Shown here in pieces: positions 23,314 to 33,737 of a stretch of 64,000 bases of DNA. The DNA is taken from positions 155,269,105-155,333,104 of the forward strand of contig NC_134572.1 in NCBI RefSeq assembly GCF_050947875.1, in the 5' to 3' direction. Position 1 is the stretch's first letter; each line of letters begins with the position of its first letter. This stretch comes from Dermacentor variabilis. Its lineage: Eukaryota > Arthropoda > Arachnida > Ixodida > Ixodidae. The notes below the pieces were generated by a model. The model saw only the letters and a list, made by a program, of their open reading frames with translations. It was not told the DNA's origin and made no database searches. Position numbers and translations under genes: made by a program.

Positions 23314-24264
23314 GAAAAAAAAAAAACGTGCAGGTTGGAAAGGTGGTAACGCTAAAATGCCGTGTAGTTCACGTCGCTGTGTTGGCTGTGTCAGCAGATG
23401 CTTGCGCCACCCGACTGCTTCTCAATGCAAGTTGTCGATCTTTAACGGCGACTGGCGGTGCAAACAAGTGGGACACTCTGTCCAGTCTCATTGCGCTGCT
23501 GGTTGTCGCTTGTTACCAGACCACCATGTGCGACGAAGGCGAGCACTTTGCCTGAGTTCGGAGAGTTGAATGTGCCATAAGCGTCCCGTGTGCGTGTTTT
23601 TGCATTGTTGTCATGTGGATTGTAGCCAAAGTATATTGTATAGTGCCAATTATAGATCGACCGTTACGTTAGAGGTATGCTGAAGTGATTTCATTGCTGC
23701 AGATACTCGTTTGAATGCCGTCCCACTTGGTCATATTTGCAATGTTACATTTCTTGGATGTGGCGGCCCAGTCGTTGCATTGGGCAACAGCCTGTCGAGG
23801 AAAGCACCTGTTCGTGCAGACCACACAGCGACATAGACTCCCTGTTTACATATGCCGTGATACGTGCTCCCAGTTCGTCCTTTCCTGCTGCATCCATGGG
23901 CAAAGTGGGTTGTGGCCTTCTTCGACCGTTATTTTGCGTGAACGGAGGCTAGCATACGTGCTTACATTGTCTGAAGTTTATAAAGTTGATATCCACATGG
24001 CTGGAAAGGCCTCCAAAGTGGCTGCAAAATGGTGATGCCCACAAAACAGCCCATGTCGATATTGAGAGCAGGTGAGGCACCAAGTGTCAGCGACACGTTA
24101 GCGGCCACCGAAAGAACAAAAAGAAACGTGCAGGTTGAAAAGGAGGTAACGCTAACATGCCGTTTAGTCCATGTCGCTGTGTTTGCTGCGGCAGCATATG
24201 CATGCGTCACCCAATTGCTTCACAGTGCAAGTTACGGTCACTGTCGATGCAAATAGGTGGTGCA
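23314..24264 (+). repeat. satellite-like tandem units of about 800 bp (left array)
   Basis: The landmark CAGGTTGgAAAGGtGGTAACGCTAAaATGCCGT occurs at 23331 and again at 24131, 800 bp apart, with similar sequence between. The same unit in reverse orientation fills 36.3-39.6 kb. About 1.2 units are present here. Parts of the unit are open on both strands, which argues for low stop density rather than coding function. Confidence 0.85.
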
Positions 24265-24272
24265 TTGGCGGC

Positions 24273-24336
24273 GTTTACATGAATACGATGGAAGCGTATC
24301 GTATCAACTTTCAAGCGTATCGTATCTAATGTAAAC
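24273..24336. repeat. short inverted repeat with GTTTACAT ends and internal ATACGAT motifs
   Basis: GTTTACATGAATACGAT at the left is mirrored by ATCGTATCTAATGTAAAC at the right, and GCGTATCGTATC occurs twice in between. It lies at the candidate Harbinger terminus and could be a subterminal transposase-binding cluster. Confidence 0.6.
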
Positions 24337-24535
24337 AAGGTAATTCGCTAGGAAGGCGTATTGCATCCAATACTCCAAACAAGGGTTGTTTGAGATGGAG
24401 AATGCGCATTTCAGCGGCGCATGTAAACTTAAGCGTGTCACATCAGGAATTATGGAAAAGCATTCACTGCGGGATTACATGTGGCCAACAAACCAGCGGC
24501 GCGTCCGCTGACGCACTGCGAGACATCAAAGTAAA

Positions 24536-25065
24536 ATGGCGTCTGAAGAAGCAGGTGCGTCGCACGGTCCTGTTGCTCGCGAGGAAGTGTCAACTCGCGT
24601 TGGCTTTACACGCGAGGAAACAGCATCCTTTTTAGCTATAGTTAGCGCCCGCCGTGCTTTCTCTGTGGCTACGGTGTTGGGCTGCTGAGCACGAGGTCGC
24701 GGGATCGAATCCCGGCCACGGCGGGCGCATTTTGATGGGGGCGAATTGCGAAAACACCCGTGTGCTTGGATTTAGGGGCATGTTAAAGAACCCTAGGTGG
24801 TCGAATTTTCCTGAGTCTTCCACTACGGCGTGCCTCATAATCAGTATGTGGTTTTGGCACTTAAAACCCTATAATTTTTTAGCTTGAGTTCGTGAGATGA
24901 ACATCAGGGAATCGCTGGATTCCCGGCGTCAGCGAAATCAGGCACACTCTAAAAATACAAGCCGAGATGGCCGCGCTAGGTTACCGTTGGTCTTGGCACC
25001 AAGTACTGACTCACTGGAACAACCTGAAGTCGAGAAACAAGATTGTATATTTGTCATTAGAGTTG
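24536..25065 (+). pseudogene. Harbinger-associated Myb/SANT DNA-binding protein, N-terminal exon, SINE-split
   Basis: ATG at 24536 opens MASEEAGASHGPV, then GFTREETASFLAI, matching the first SANT helix (W/F-T-x-E-E-T). A SINE interrupts at 24638-24875. After it come VREMNIRESLDSRRQRNQA and, one frame over, EMAALGYRWSWHQVLTHWNNLKSR, which match the second and third SANT helices (G-Y-x-R/W-x-W-x-Q-x-x-x-x-W-x-N-L-K). Such proteins help Harbinger transposases enter the nucleus and bind transposon ends. A TGA just after the SINE and a 1-nt frameshift break it. Exons at 30177-30852 probably encode the C-terminus. Confidence 0.6.
24638..24875 (+). mobile_element. tRNA-derived SINE in the Myb/SANT exon
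   Basis: tRNA-like head from about 24645 with B-box GGATCGAATCC (24712-24722), then a body with GTTAAAGAACCCTAGGTGGTC and CACTACGGCGTGCCTCATAA, ending in TATAATTTTTT. A 9-bp target duplication TTTTTAGCT flanks it (24629-24637 and 24876-24884). Different from the SINEs at 2.5 and 60.9 kb. Body segments of this type are common in tick sequences. Confidence 0.85.
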
Positions 25066-25429
25066 GTCCCTTTCTCGGCCTGTGCCATAGTGTTCGTTGC
25101 TTAGAACACCTTTCTCTTTCTTATAACGTGCCCTTGGAGCTGCTAGAGCAAAGCAAGTGCGGCGCGGCTAAATCCACTTGGAAGTGGTTGTCTGAAATAA
25201 ATTCTCTGCTAGTATGCAAAAAAAGAGGTGAGGCGTGCAGACAGAACACAAAGGTAGAGAAGTGGACAACAGTCCTGTCCACTTCTCGATGGCAGCTCGC
25301 AGCTGTTAAGGGGCGCGGCTAGAAGGTGCTAGAACACAAACCACAGGGGGCAAGGGTTATGTAGACAAGGTTCCCGCGGAAAAGACTACCAACGGTGATT
25401 ACAACCAAAGATATCAATATCCCTCTATA
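25066..25429. other. probable intron or decayed Harbinger sequence
   Basis: No coding signal beyond the SANT domain is recognised in this stretch. Confidence 0.4.
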
Positions 25430-25497
25430 TTTAATTATTTATTTATTTATTTCAATACTCTAAAAACAAAGCTCTGCTAGGGGGTTATGGAGTAATG
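25430..25497 (-). mobile_element. solo LINE 3' tail
   Basis: On the minus strand: TTACTCCATAACCCCCTAG, then AATAAATAAATAAATAATTAA, resembling the LINE-A/LINE-B 3' end. It is a very short 5'-truncated insertion or the relic of one. Confidence 0.55.
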
Positions 25498-25863
25498 ACG
25501 TGTCTCACATGGGCTCCTGCGTCCTGCACTCATTTCCACAGAAAGGCCACTCACCCCTTTCATTTTGCCCGGATAGAAAAGGAAGCTCCAAAGAACGAGC
25601 GGATATCACCTACTTTAAAAGGGAGTGCGTTTTCATCAAGATTTCTGGCTTGATCTTCACCGACCATCCCGTGCCTAGCCAAGTATAACGCCGCGCGAAA
25701 TCACACCGGCCCGCCGCAGAGAACCGCTGTCGCACGTCCAACAGGTATACGGTGCGCGTGAAAGGAGGCCGACAGCGCTCGCTGCCGCACGTGTGTTGCA
25801 CGTGCACAGTGAGCCGAAGAAGATGCTCGGCGATCGCAGGCGCTGCGGCTGACAGACATTGAG

Positions 25864-26060
25864 ATGGGCCAAGAAACACCCGCTACGGACGCGACGTCAA
25901 GCGAACGACAAGAAGAAACAAGCGCAATGCATACAGACTCAGCGGAAGAAGCCGACGTCATGCAATCTTGGACCTCCTATAAAAAAAGTAGCAGGACTAT
26001 AGACCTCAGCGACCAATGGCTGACATGGGAAAGGCAAGGCAGAAGGAAATCACGCGCACT
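25864..26060 (+). pseudogene. LINE-D ORF1, N-terminal remnant
   Basis: MGQETPATDATSSERQEETS is an acidic, S/T-rich N-terminus typical of this LINE family's ORF1. The zinc-knuckle region is gone; by about 26170 the sequence is already endonuclease (EDIPFEHTLVEIMRDRK). The upstream limit of the 5' UTR is not clear. Confidence 0.5.
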
Positions 26061-26159
26061 AAAGGCCCCGCAGAGACCCAATCCACAATACAGCGTGCCA
26101 AGCCGTCACCGACGCGCGAATCCAGAATGCCACCGCTACCTTTGGACCACATCAAGATC

Positions 26160-29100
26160 ACGAAATAGAAGACATCCCCTTCGAGCACACCCTAGTGGAG
26201 ATCATGCGCGACAGAAAAACGCAGCACAGCCTCCTTATCGCCAGCATATACAGCCCTCCTCGTGATCAACTTCCGGAATTCGACCACTTTGTCAGCGAAC
26301 TCAGGAAACGCGCGAAAAGACATCAAGTTGTCATAATGGGAGATTTCAACGCTCCACATACAGCATGGGCTTACCCAAACACCACCAAGAAGGAAGCCCG
26401 AGTGCACAAAACTGTTCAACAACACAGGCTGACCCACTGGAACGACCCACTGCAGGTCACGGGAGTCGGGAACAATGTCACCAGGGATACAAACCCGGAC
26501 CTTACGTTCACAGCGAACGTCCAATGGGCCGAGCGGTGTCGACTCTCGGAGACGCTCGGAAGCGACCACTACATTATCCAACTTGACATGGCACATAACC
26601 GGAAACTAACCAAGACTGGAGTTGCTCGACTAACAGAGAGAAAGTCCTACAGAGACAACCTCAGCGGCAACACAAAAATCGACGACATCGACTATTGGCT
26701 GAAGGGCCTTCTCATCACCGCAGACAACACCGCCAAGAGCGTCCAGCTAAGCACCAAAACTCCCGCAGTCGACCCGCATCTGCTTCATCTCTGGGAGGCC
26801 AAAAAAACCTCCTGAACACGTGGAAGAGACAAAAGCTCACTAGAAAACTTAAGAAACGAATCGTTCTTCTCACCACACAGGCCCAAGATTACGCGGAGCA
26901 ACTTAGCAGGCAAAATTGGCACACCTTTTGTGACAGCTTACAAGGGACTCTCAGCACCAAGAAAACCGGGCATCTCCTATGCGCTCGCTTTGCTACCTGT
27001 CACACCAAAATGACACAAAGGCAAGATCTGCGCAGAGTGATCCACAATCACCCTGTATCGGAGCATCATCTCCTTCGTGAGCTTCAGCAAAATCTTGGCA
27101 GCAACAAGCCGTCTTCAGCAGCGAGCGGAATGACGTACGATGGTGCATGAAACCCAGATCTCGATTGAACATTCAGCCAGGCAGAGCTCCATGCAGCCTT
27201 AGCCAAACTCACTGCAAACACCAGTCCCGGCAAGGACAGAATAACAAATAAGCTCCTACGCAGCCTCCTGCAATCTGACACTACAACAGTACTACAACGA
27301 CTGCTGGGAAAAGGGGAACCTACCAGCAGCCCGGAAGCTTTCGGAGGTCACCATGATCCCCAAACCCAACACACCCCTTCGCATCAAAAACCTCCGCCCC
27401 ATTTCCCTCACAGCTTGCGTGGGCAAAATCCTCGAGAACATGGTGCACGACCGGTTAACACCTTACCTCGAGGACAACGGACACTTGCCGCACACCATGT
27501 TCGGATTCCGACAGCATCTGTCCACGTAGGACGACTACCTCGACCACAGACGCAAATCATCAATCCTGGCAATCGAACTAAAGGACGCATTCGACAACGT
27601 GAGCCATGTAGCCATTTTCCGCAATCTCGAAGATACAGGCTGCGGAGCGTAGATCTATAATTACATCATCAGCTTTTTGACACACCGAACAGCAACAATA
27701 GGCGTCTGCAACCTCCGCAGCGATAAATGTCGGCGCACCCAACAAAGGAACCCCACAAGAATCCGTTATTTCACCCCTGCTTATCTATATCGCAATGATC
27801 AGGCTACTGAACCAACTGAATGCCATCCCGAACCTATGTCATACCTCTACGCCCACGGCGTCACGCTCTGGACCAAAGCACCTACAAGTGGACAACAAGA
27901 ACGCAATCTACAAGAAGCCGTCGATACTGTCGAAAAATACCTCCCAGACCGCGATCTCCAATGCACACCCGAAAAGTCGGAGCTTCTCGTCCGGAGAGCG
28001 CAGACACGAGGAAGACCACCTAACTATATCGAACGCGATCCTAGCGTCTCGCTCAACGGAACCAAGATCCCTACCGTCAACTCTCTTCGAGTACGCGGAT
28101 TTCACATCCACTAGGACGGATCAGGGGCGACCACTCTCCCGCGTCTCCAACGCGCAGTATCACTAGTTACGCACCTCGTCAAGAGGATGACAAACCAGGG
28201 AAGCGGACTCAAGGTGCAGGAAACACTAAGCCTAATTGAAGTTCTCCTAACTAGCCGTATCACCTACGGAACTGCCTACTTGACGCTCAAGCCGGCAGAA
28301 ATCAAGAAACTGGATGTTGTCATTCACAAGGCAATCAAAATAGTCTTGATCCTCCCACCCATGGCATCAACAAAGAAACTCCTCAAGCTAGGCGTCCACA
28401 ATACGTTGGAAGAGCCTGTCGAGGCTTATAGGACTAGCCAACTAGAGCGGCTCAAGCTCACACCCACCGGACGTGCAGTTTTGCGCTACCTCAACTATAG
28501 TGAGAACTTCATTGCAGACACAGACCAGAAAGCAAGAATCCCACCTGCAGTCCGGCACTGCATCAGCGTTGCAAGTATACCGCGCAATATGCATCCAACT
28601 TACCTTAAGGAGCGTCGGCAAAGCAGAATCCGCGCATTCAGCAAGAAATAGGGGAGAGACCCTGATACGTGGTACACCCATGCTGCCCAGTATTCTAAAC
28701 GCAACACCTTTGCTCTAAGCGTTACGGATCACCAAGGCAAAGAACTTGCAGCTGTCACCATGTGAGCAAGAGCCCACGCGGCTGCAGGGGAAACGGCAAT
28801 CGCTCTGGCAATAACAACTTGCCCTGAAGTAACAGTTTTCCTAAGAGGCTCCCAAGCAACAGCTCGCAACTATAAGAAAGAATGCACGTCAGAAACTGCG
28901 CTCAAAATACTGAGAAATCACATCACACACGGCCCGCTCCCCGACACCCACATCAACTGGATTCCAGGCCATCAGGGCATGACAGGAAATGAGGCGGCAC
29001 AGGCCACTGCCCGCGGGCATAGCAGCCGGGCTTTCCAGCCATCACACAATACGCCTGCCACCAAGGTTGATGACATCGCCCTAAAGTACTCAGAGCTTCT

Positions 29101-29545
29101 GCAACACCACCGACTCAGCAGAAGAATGTGTGCCTCACCGCACGAAAATCTTAGCAAAGAGGAAGTAGTCATCCTGCGCCGCCTACAGACTAACGCTACG
29201 TACACGGAATAATGATGCACAGACTGTATCCCACGCAGTACTCGTATACATGCCCCTATTACGACGTTCCGGACACCCTGCAACACATGGTCCAGGATTG
29301 CCAACTGCGTGACACATCCGCAGACCCTAGCTCAAAAGCACCACAAGACCACTCCAAAGGAAGTTGCCACATAGAAGCACAAGAAGAGCGCCCCACTCAC
29401 CGGAGATCCATTCGACAACTGAAAAGTGGGAGGCCAAACTTTCGTCTGATGACCTGGACGACCAACGCAGTCTCGTCGCCCGGGCCAAGGAAGCAGCCCA
29501 AACCAGAGGGTTCTTGTAATAAGGAATCATCCCACCTATGGTGAA
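26160..29545 (+). pseudogene. LINE-D ORF2: endonuclease, RT and RNase H
   Basis: Endonuclease from LLIASIYSPPRDQL and VVIMGDFNAPHTAW to LGSDHYIIQLDM (catalytic GDFN and SDH intact). RT shows LRPISLTACVGKILENMVHDRL, then a stop, AIELKDAFDNVSH, and YLYAHGVTLWT, where the expected YADD is YAHG, so polymerase activity is lost. The thumb follows (ELLVRRAQ, LGVHNTLEE at 28391-28417). RNase H at about 28670-29000 reads YTHAAQY instead of Y-x-D-A, and FLRGSQAT instead of a S-D-S-type motif; INWIPGHQGMTGNEAAQATA remains. A C-terminal cysteine/histidine segment (CPYYDVPDTLQHMVQDC) is present near 29250. Confidence 0.82.
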
Positions 29546-30176
29546 CCGGGTTCTGACTCAGATTACCGTTTCAGAAAATAAAAGTTTAGTTCTCTCTCTC
29601 TCTAAATACCGTAAAGGTCCAATGCGGGCCTTACATAGGTAGGATTCATCAAAGAAAACTCAACACTATACAACACAAAATATAAACGGCTGAAGACAGG
29701 AACAAACAAGTTAAGAAGCCAAGTACAAGTTATGAGGGGAAAAATGGCTAGGAACAGGTAATGAAAAAATGCACATGTTGCAAATACCATAAAACAAGCG
29801 TGTACCGCTCGATACTGCCCGCAGATACCACTGTGGTGGGCAGCTAGCGAACTCACGAACTTCTTTTCCTAACGCTGTACGCTCAAGTTTAGGAGTATGG
29901 CCTTCACAAAAGAATCTTTGCTTTTTTGCATGCCTGGGGTTCGCCACATTGCTGGAAAAGCCTATCTCTGTTTGCGTCAGTGTATTAAAATGTGCCACTG
30001 CAGACATGTTCATCATAACTGGGGAAGCAAGTATGTTGAACGTAATGGCGCCTTTGTAGGTACTACCTAATATGCATTTGTTCCGATTCTCCTTGTAGTT
30101 AAATGTAAAACTAGCTGAAGACTCTGCGCAATGCGCACTTAGAAGGCTGTCCTTGTTTTTTTTTCTTTGTTCACAG

Positions 30177-30233
30177 ACACGAGTGCAAGTGAAGCTAATG
30201 ACGACGTCGAAACACCCCAAAGTGCACAGTGCT
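30177..30233 (+). CDS. internal exon, probable Myb/SANT protein of Harbinger
   Basis: A 57-nt exon bounded by a pyrimidine-rich 3' splice site (TTCTTTGTTCACAG ending 30176) and a strong 5' splice site (GTAAGT from 30234). It encodes SASEANDDVETPQSAQC and ends with one leftover base that joins in frame with the next exon. Assignment to the same gene as 24536-25065 is inference. Confidence 0.5.
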
Positions 30234-30640
30234 GTAAGTCACTGGTTCCTTTCCATTTAATCATGTACGCGCTTTAACAAACCTTTTTGGTGCTCACCTG
30301 GGTAAGAAATGAAAAACGCTGGAAACATTCTGTGAACGTTAACTCGGGCAATGCGACTGTGCTACTAAAATTTCATAGCAGTGCCTTAACCTGTGGATAG
30401 AGAACTGTTGACAAAACATGTCTACAATATTCAGTGAATCATCGCTGCAGTTCGAGGTCACAAGATCTGCAATGCTGAAATTGAAGAAAATTAGGGAAAG
30501 CCAAAGCACTCCTTTTTTTTCTTTGCAAGCAAGTCTTAAATTTTCCATCACGTGACAAGCGAAAAGAAGAAAAGGTTCTGTACAGGAATTGGCTTCTTAA
30601 GACAAAGTTAAGCTATTTACCTGCTTGTGTTTGCGCGCAG

Positions 30641-30852
30641 CCTCAGAAGACAGCTCTTCACTGCCACTAAGGAAGCGCACGAGCCACAGCAAGCACTCGG
30701 AACTGCGCCAACTGTTCGCTGATCAGGAAAGCAGAATTATGGAGCTCTTAAGACAGCACACAGATATATTTCAACAGCAGCAGCAGCTTTTAGAGGAGCA
30801 ACGGAATAACATGAATCAAGTCATGGCAAACATTACAACCTCCTTCCTTTAA
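30641..30852 (+). CDS. C-terminal exon with Q-rich coiled coil, probable Myb/SANT protein
   Basis: Begins after TTTGCGCGCAG (ending 30640). Joined to the 57-nt exon the frame continues as SSEDSSSLPLRKRTSHSKHS, then ELRQLFADQESRIMELL, a run of glutamines and a helix ending ITTSFL before TAA at 30852. A basic patch followed by an E/Q/L-rich coiled coil is the usual C-terminus of Myb/SANT-like transposon proteins, thought to serve dimerisation. The frame has no lesion, in contrast with its presumed first exon. Confidence 0.5.
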
Positions 30853-33300
30853 GGCACTGAAGCCCTTTTGTCACAAGTGTTCAGCCAACAGATGCGAATC
30901 ACAGGCCACCAGCCAGCAGCGTTCAGCTTTCCTGCATGAGGGCCTTTCGTCACAACAGCGGTGGCCTTCAATATCACAAGCTTTCAGCCATGTCAGTCGT
31001 CAAATTCGATGGAAGATATGCCTGCGCAACTAAACATTTATGGCTCAACCACATCAAGGTTGCCTCGCTGATAGGTGACTCATATGTGTTTCATTGAGTG
31101 CTAGAAACAGCTGATGCTCACTAATAATCCTTAAAAATTTGCTCACAGGTACTGTAACACTCTATAAACTTTCGTTGTTCTTTTCTGTGGGTCTGTGGTG
31201 CTGTCTGACTCATATTTTCTTTTGCTGGACCCATACTAAGTTTTTGCACGCTTTATCTCAGTAAGGAATCTGTGGTGTCTAGCAATTGGTAATTTGTCTC
31301 CTCTGGGTCGGCTCATTTGCAGGTGGCTCATATTCAGCGTGCTCTGCTAAGTCCTGGAAACAGCTGGTGCTCTCCGACATTCTTTGTACTCTAGTCACTC
31401 TTGCTATTTGTCGCTTTCGGGCGCTCTATTGAATTTCCGACATTTCTCACTATTTCATCAGATATGAAAAGGTGGATTGTCTAGCCCGTCTGGTTATATT
31501 TAGCTGCCAGTCACCGTTTATATGTTATCTATATTTTTTTGCAATTTATCTATCTTATCGCAGGTAAGAGAGCTGTGTTGTCTACTGACTCATTTGTTTT
31601 GCTGGACCTAATACATTGCCTCCATTTTCTTGTGTACTATCTCATAAGAAAAACTGTGTCGTCTAACCTCTGGTGATATGTTGCCTACATTCAGTGCCTA
31701 CATTTCTTGCATTTTATAAAAGAGCTCTGGTGTCTAGCCAGTGGTTTTTTGCTGTGTGACACACTCTGTCAATGCCTACATCATTTGTAACTCCTATCAT
31801 AGTCAAGAGAACCTGTGATATCTAGCCAGTCTGGCTATATTTTGTGTGAATCACACCTTATACAGTGCCTCTATATTTTGTGTACATTTTATCACAGATG
31901 AAAGTTGCTGTGGTGCCTAATCACTATGGTTGTTTTGCAGTGGGTTGCACTCAATACAGTTCCGACATTTTTTGTGGATGTCGCATAACAGTTAAGCAAA
32001 ACTGATTTTGTCACATGTGTAACAATCATGTTTACCAATTGTAGCACACATAAACAGTGCCTCTACTACTCTTGCATTTGCTCTTTAAATGTTTTATATG
32101 TACTACATGAAAGTATCGGCCACTTTCACATCTTAAAGAGAAGGATGCTGCCTTTTTACTGTTGCATACAAAGTGTAAGCTGAATTACCAGACAAAACTG
32201 TCCTTGCAGTTCTTAATAAACATTTTATTTTCGTACTTTGTCGCATTTTATCTATGATATGTTGAAGCTAGATTGAACAACTTGAGCTTAGGAACTTCTT
32301 ATGTTCCTCGCAACCACGTTATAATTTAGACACATATAATGTCATCTTCAAACAGGTTGCAAGTTTATGAATGAGTAACTGTCTCCGACTTTCACTTTTA
32401 AGGGCGCTTTGCAGTTCGTCGTCTAAGACAAGGCTGGTGTACTCCTGCTCAGGTACATGGTAACAATGTGTTGACAACTGTCATGTTAACTTCGTGGCCT
32501 TTAGCAATGTTCTACCATGAAACACAGCGCAAAGGAAATTCTGCCATGTACAGCTTCAAAATGTCTCTCATAGCACTCCGGTCTCATAGCGTAGCATTCC
32601 GGTCCTGAGGACTGCTAGCGGCTGCACATAGATGTTTTGCTCCGTATACTGAACAGCTGACAGCCATGTATCCGTGAAGCTTTCCCGCCTTTGTTCACAG
32701 AAATTGTGCAGTATGCGTGTAGCTGCATTCACGGTTGACATAAACTTATAGCTGGTAACTAAATTTTCTACCTTGCTATCTTCATTGCACAGAGTGCTCC
32801 AAGTTGGCGTAACCAGTTACTTGGTAGAGAAACTTTTCTTCGGCTGCCGTCATCGTCGTTTCTCCTTTTCCATCAAAGATGGGACGCGGCGCACGCTTGC
32901 ATTTAGAGAAAAGATTTTAGGTACACAATATTTGCATTGACAGCTATTTACAGTGAGTTTGACGCATCCTCTCGACATAGCCTGTAGTGCATAACACTGT
33001 TTGTACGTCAACACCCTTCGGTTACACTGGGACGGCCGCCTTAACTCGGCAGAGCCGAAAGTCGAGAGCACCTTTCCTGCGCCGGAAATTCCGTGAGAGG
33101 TCGGGGGCAAGGTCTTAACCCCTCAGTCGCTCCTCCCGAATCCACTCACGGAATCATGACACCCCAGTGACCTGATTGAGTCAACTTGGCTGTCACTCAT
33201 TGGACACTCGCTCTCACCCTCTCCCTGCGTTCCTCGGAACATTCAGAGAGATAGAGGGAGAGAAAGGAACCACCAGACAACAAATAAAGAAACAACATCC
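30853..33300. other. Harbinger inter-gene region, noncoding, with degenerate tandem repeats
   Basis: No long frame. Includes the repeat block at 31180-32040 listed separately. AATAAA-type signals follow near 32216 (AATAAACATTTTA). The rest, up to about 33300, is unrecognised. Confidence 0.5.
31180..32040. repeat. degenerate tandem repeat, unit about 70-105 bp
   Basis: The phrase (C)TGTGgTgTCTAGCCaGTctGGttatatTTtGc recurs near 31271, 31473, 31573, 31654, 31725, 31812 and 31910, each preceded by a CAGTGCCTacATTTtTTGTgtAcTTTATC-like stretch. Units differ in length and are strongly diverged. Confidence 0.65.
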
Positions 33301-33737
33301 CAACTGTCCTGCTGTGTGACATGTATGGAGAAGTCTCCCGACATTTTGAACAGCCCTTACAGGGAACGAACATCTGCTTCCCCCCGTCCTCGCCCCTTAA
33401 TTAACACCATCGCGCACTGCGTGTCGAAAAGGGCACCCCTGCAGAAGCGCACCCACCGATTCACCGTGCCGTCTTGTGCTTGGTTCGTCTCCTCCGGCAG
33501 GCCCATAAAGCTAAGTGCAGAGATGATTGTGTCTCCGGTGTCAGCCTGTTCTTCAAGAGATCGGGTCACCGATCCCTTTGGCCTTAAGTTGCCCATTGGT
33601 CGTCCAGGCATGCCCATTGACGCCCTAATGACGCTTTCGCCGTGGGCCGTCCCAGGGAGGGCGCCTGGGGCGGACCACAGAAAACGGCGATCTTCCACAT
33701 TTATGGGGCGAAATTACTTCTCAGCCTCCATGCGGTT
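33301..33737. other. unassigned GC-rich segment with open frames on both strands
   Basis: Open on both strands (for example minus 33698-33357), without recognisable domains. It follows directly on the truncated transposase end. It may be Harbinger 3' sequence or another insertion. Confidence 0.35.

Larger units (their letters stand above)
25750..29606 (+). mobile_element. LINE-D: I-like LINE with RNase H, internally deleted
   Basis: ORF1 start (25864), partial endonuclease, RT, RNase H and a zinc-binding tail follow in order, ending at AATAAA (29577-29582) and (CT)n at 29592-29604. It matches LINE-F at 45.7-51.1 kb in family and layout. The part from mid-ORF1 to mid-endonuclease is missing. 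It lies inside the Harbinger Myb gene. The 5' limit is approximate. Confidence 0.8.

Noticed and set aside
24645..24722. tRNA gene
   Set aside because: Head of a SINE with a 9-bp target duplication.
29711..30220. 169-codon minus-strand gene
   Set aside because: It overlaps the splice-defined plus-strand exon 30177-30233 and shows no domain.
31180..32040. CRISPR-like array
   Set aside because: Units are strongly diverged, without constant repeats and unique spacers, and the DNA is eukaryotic.
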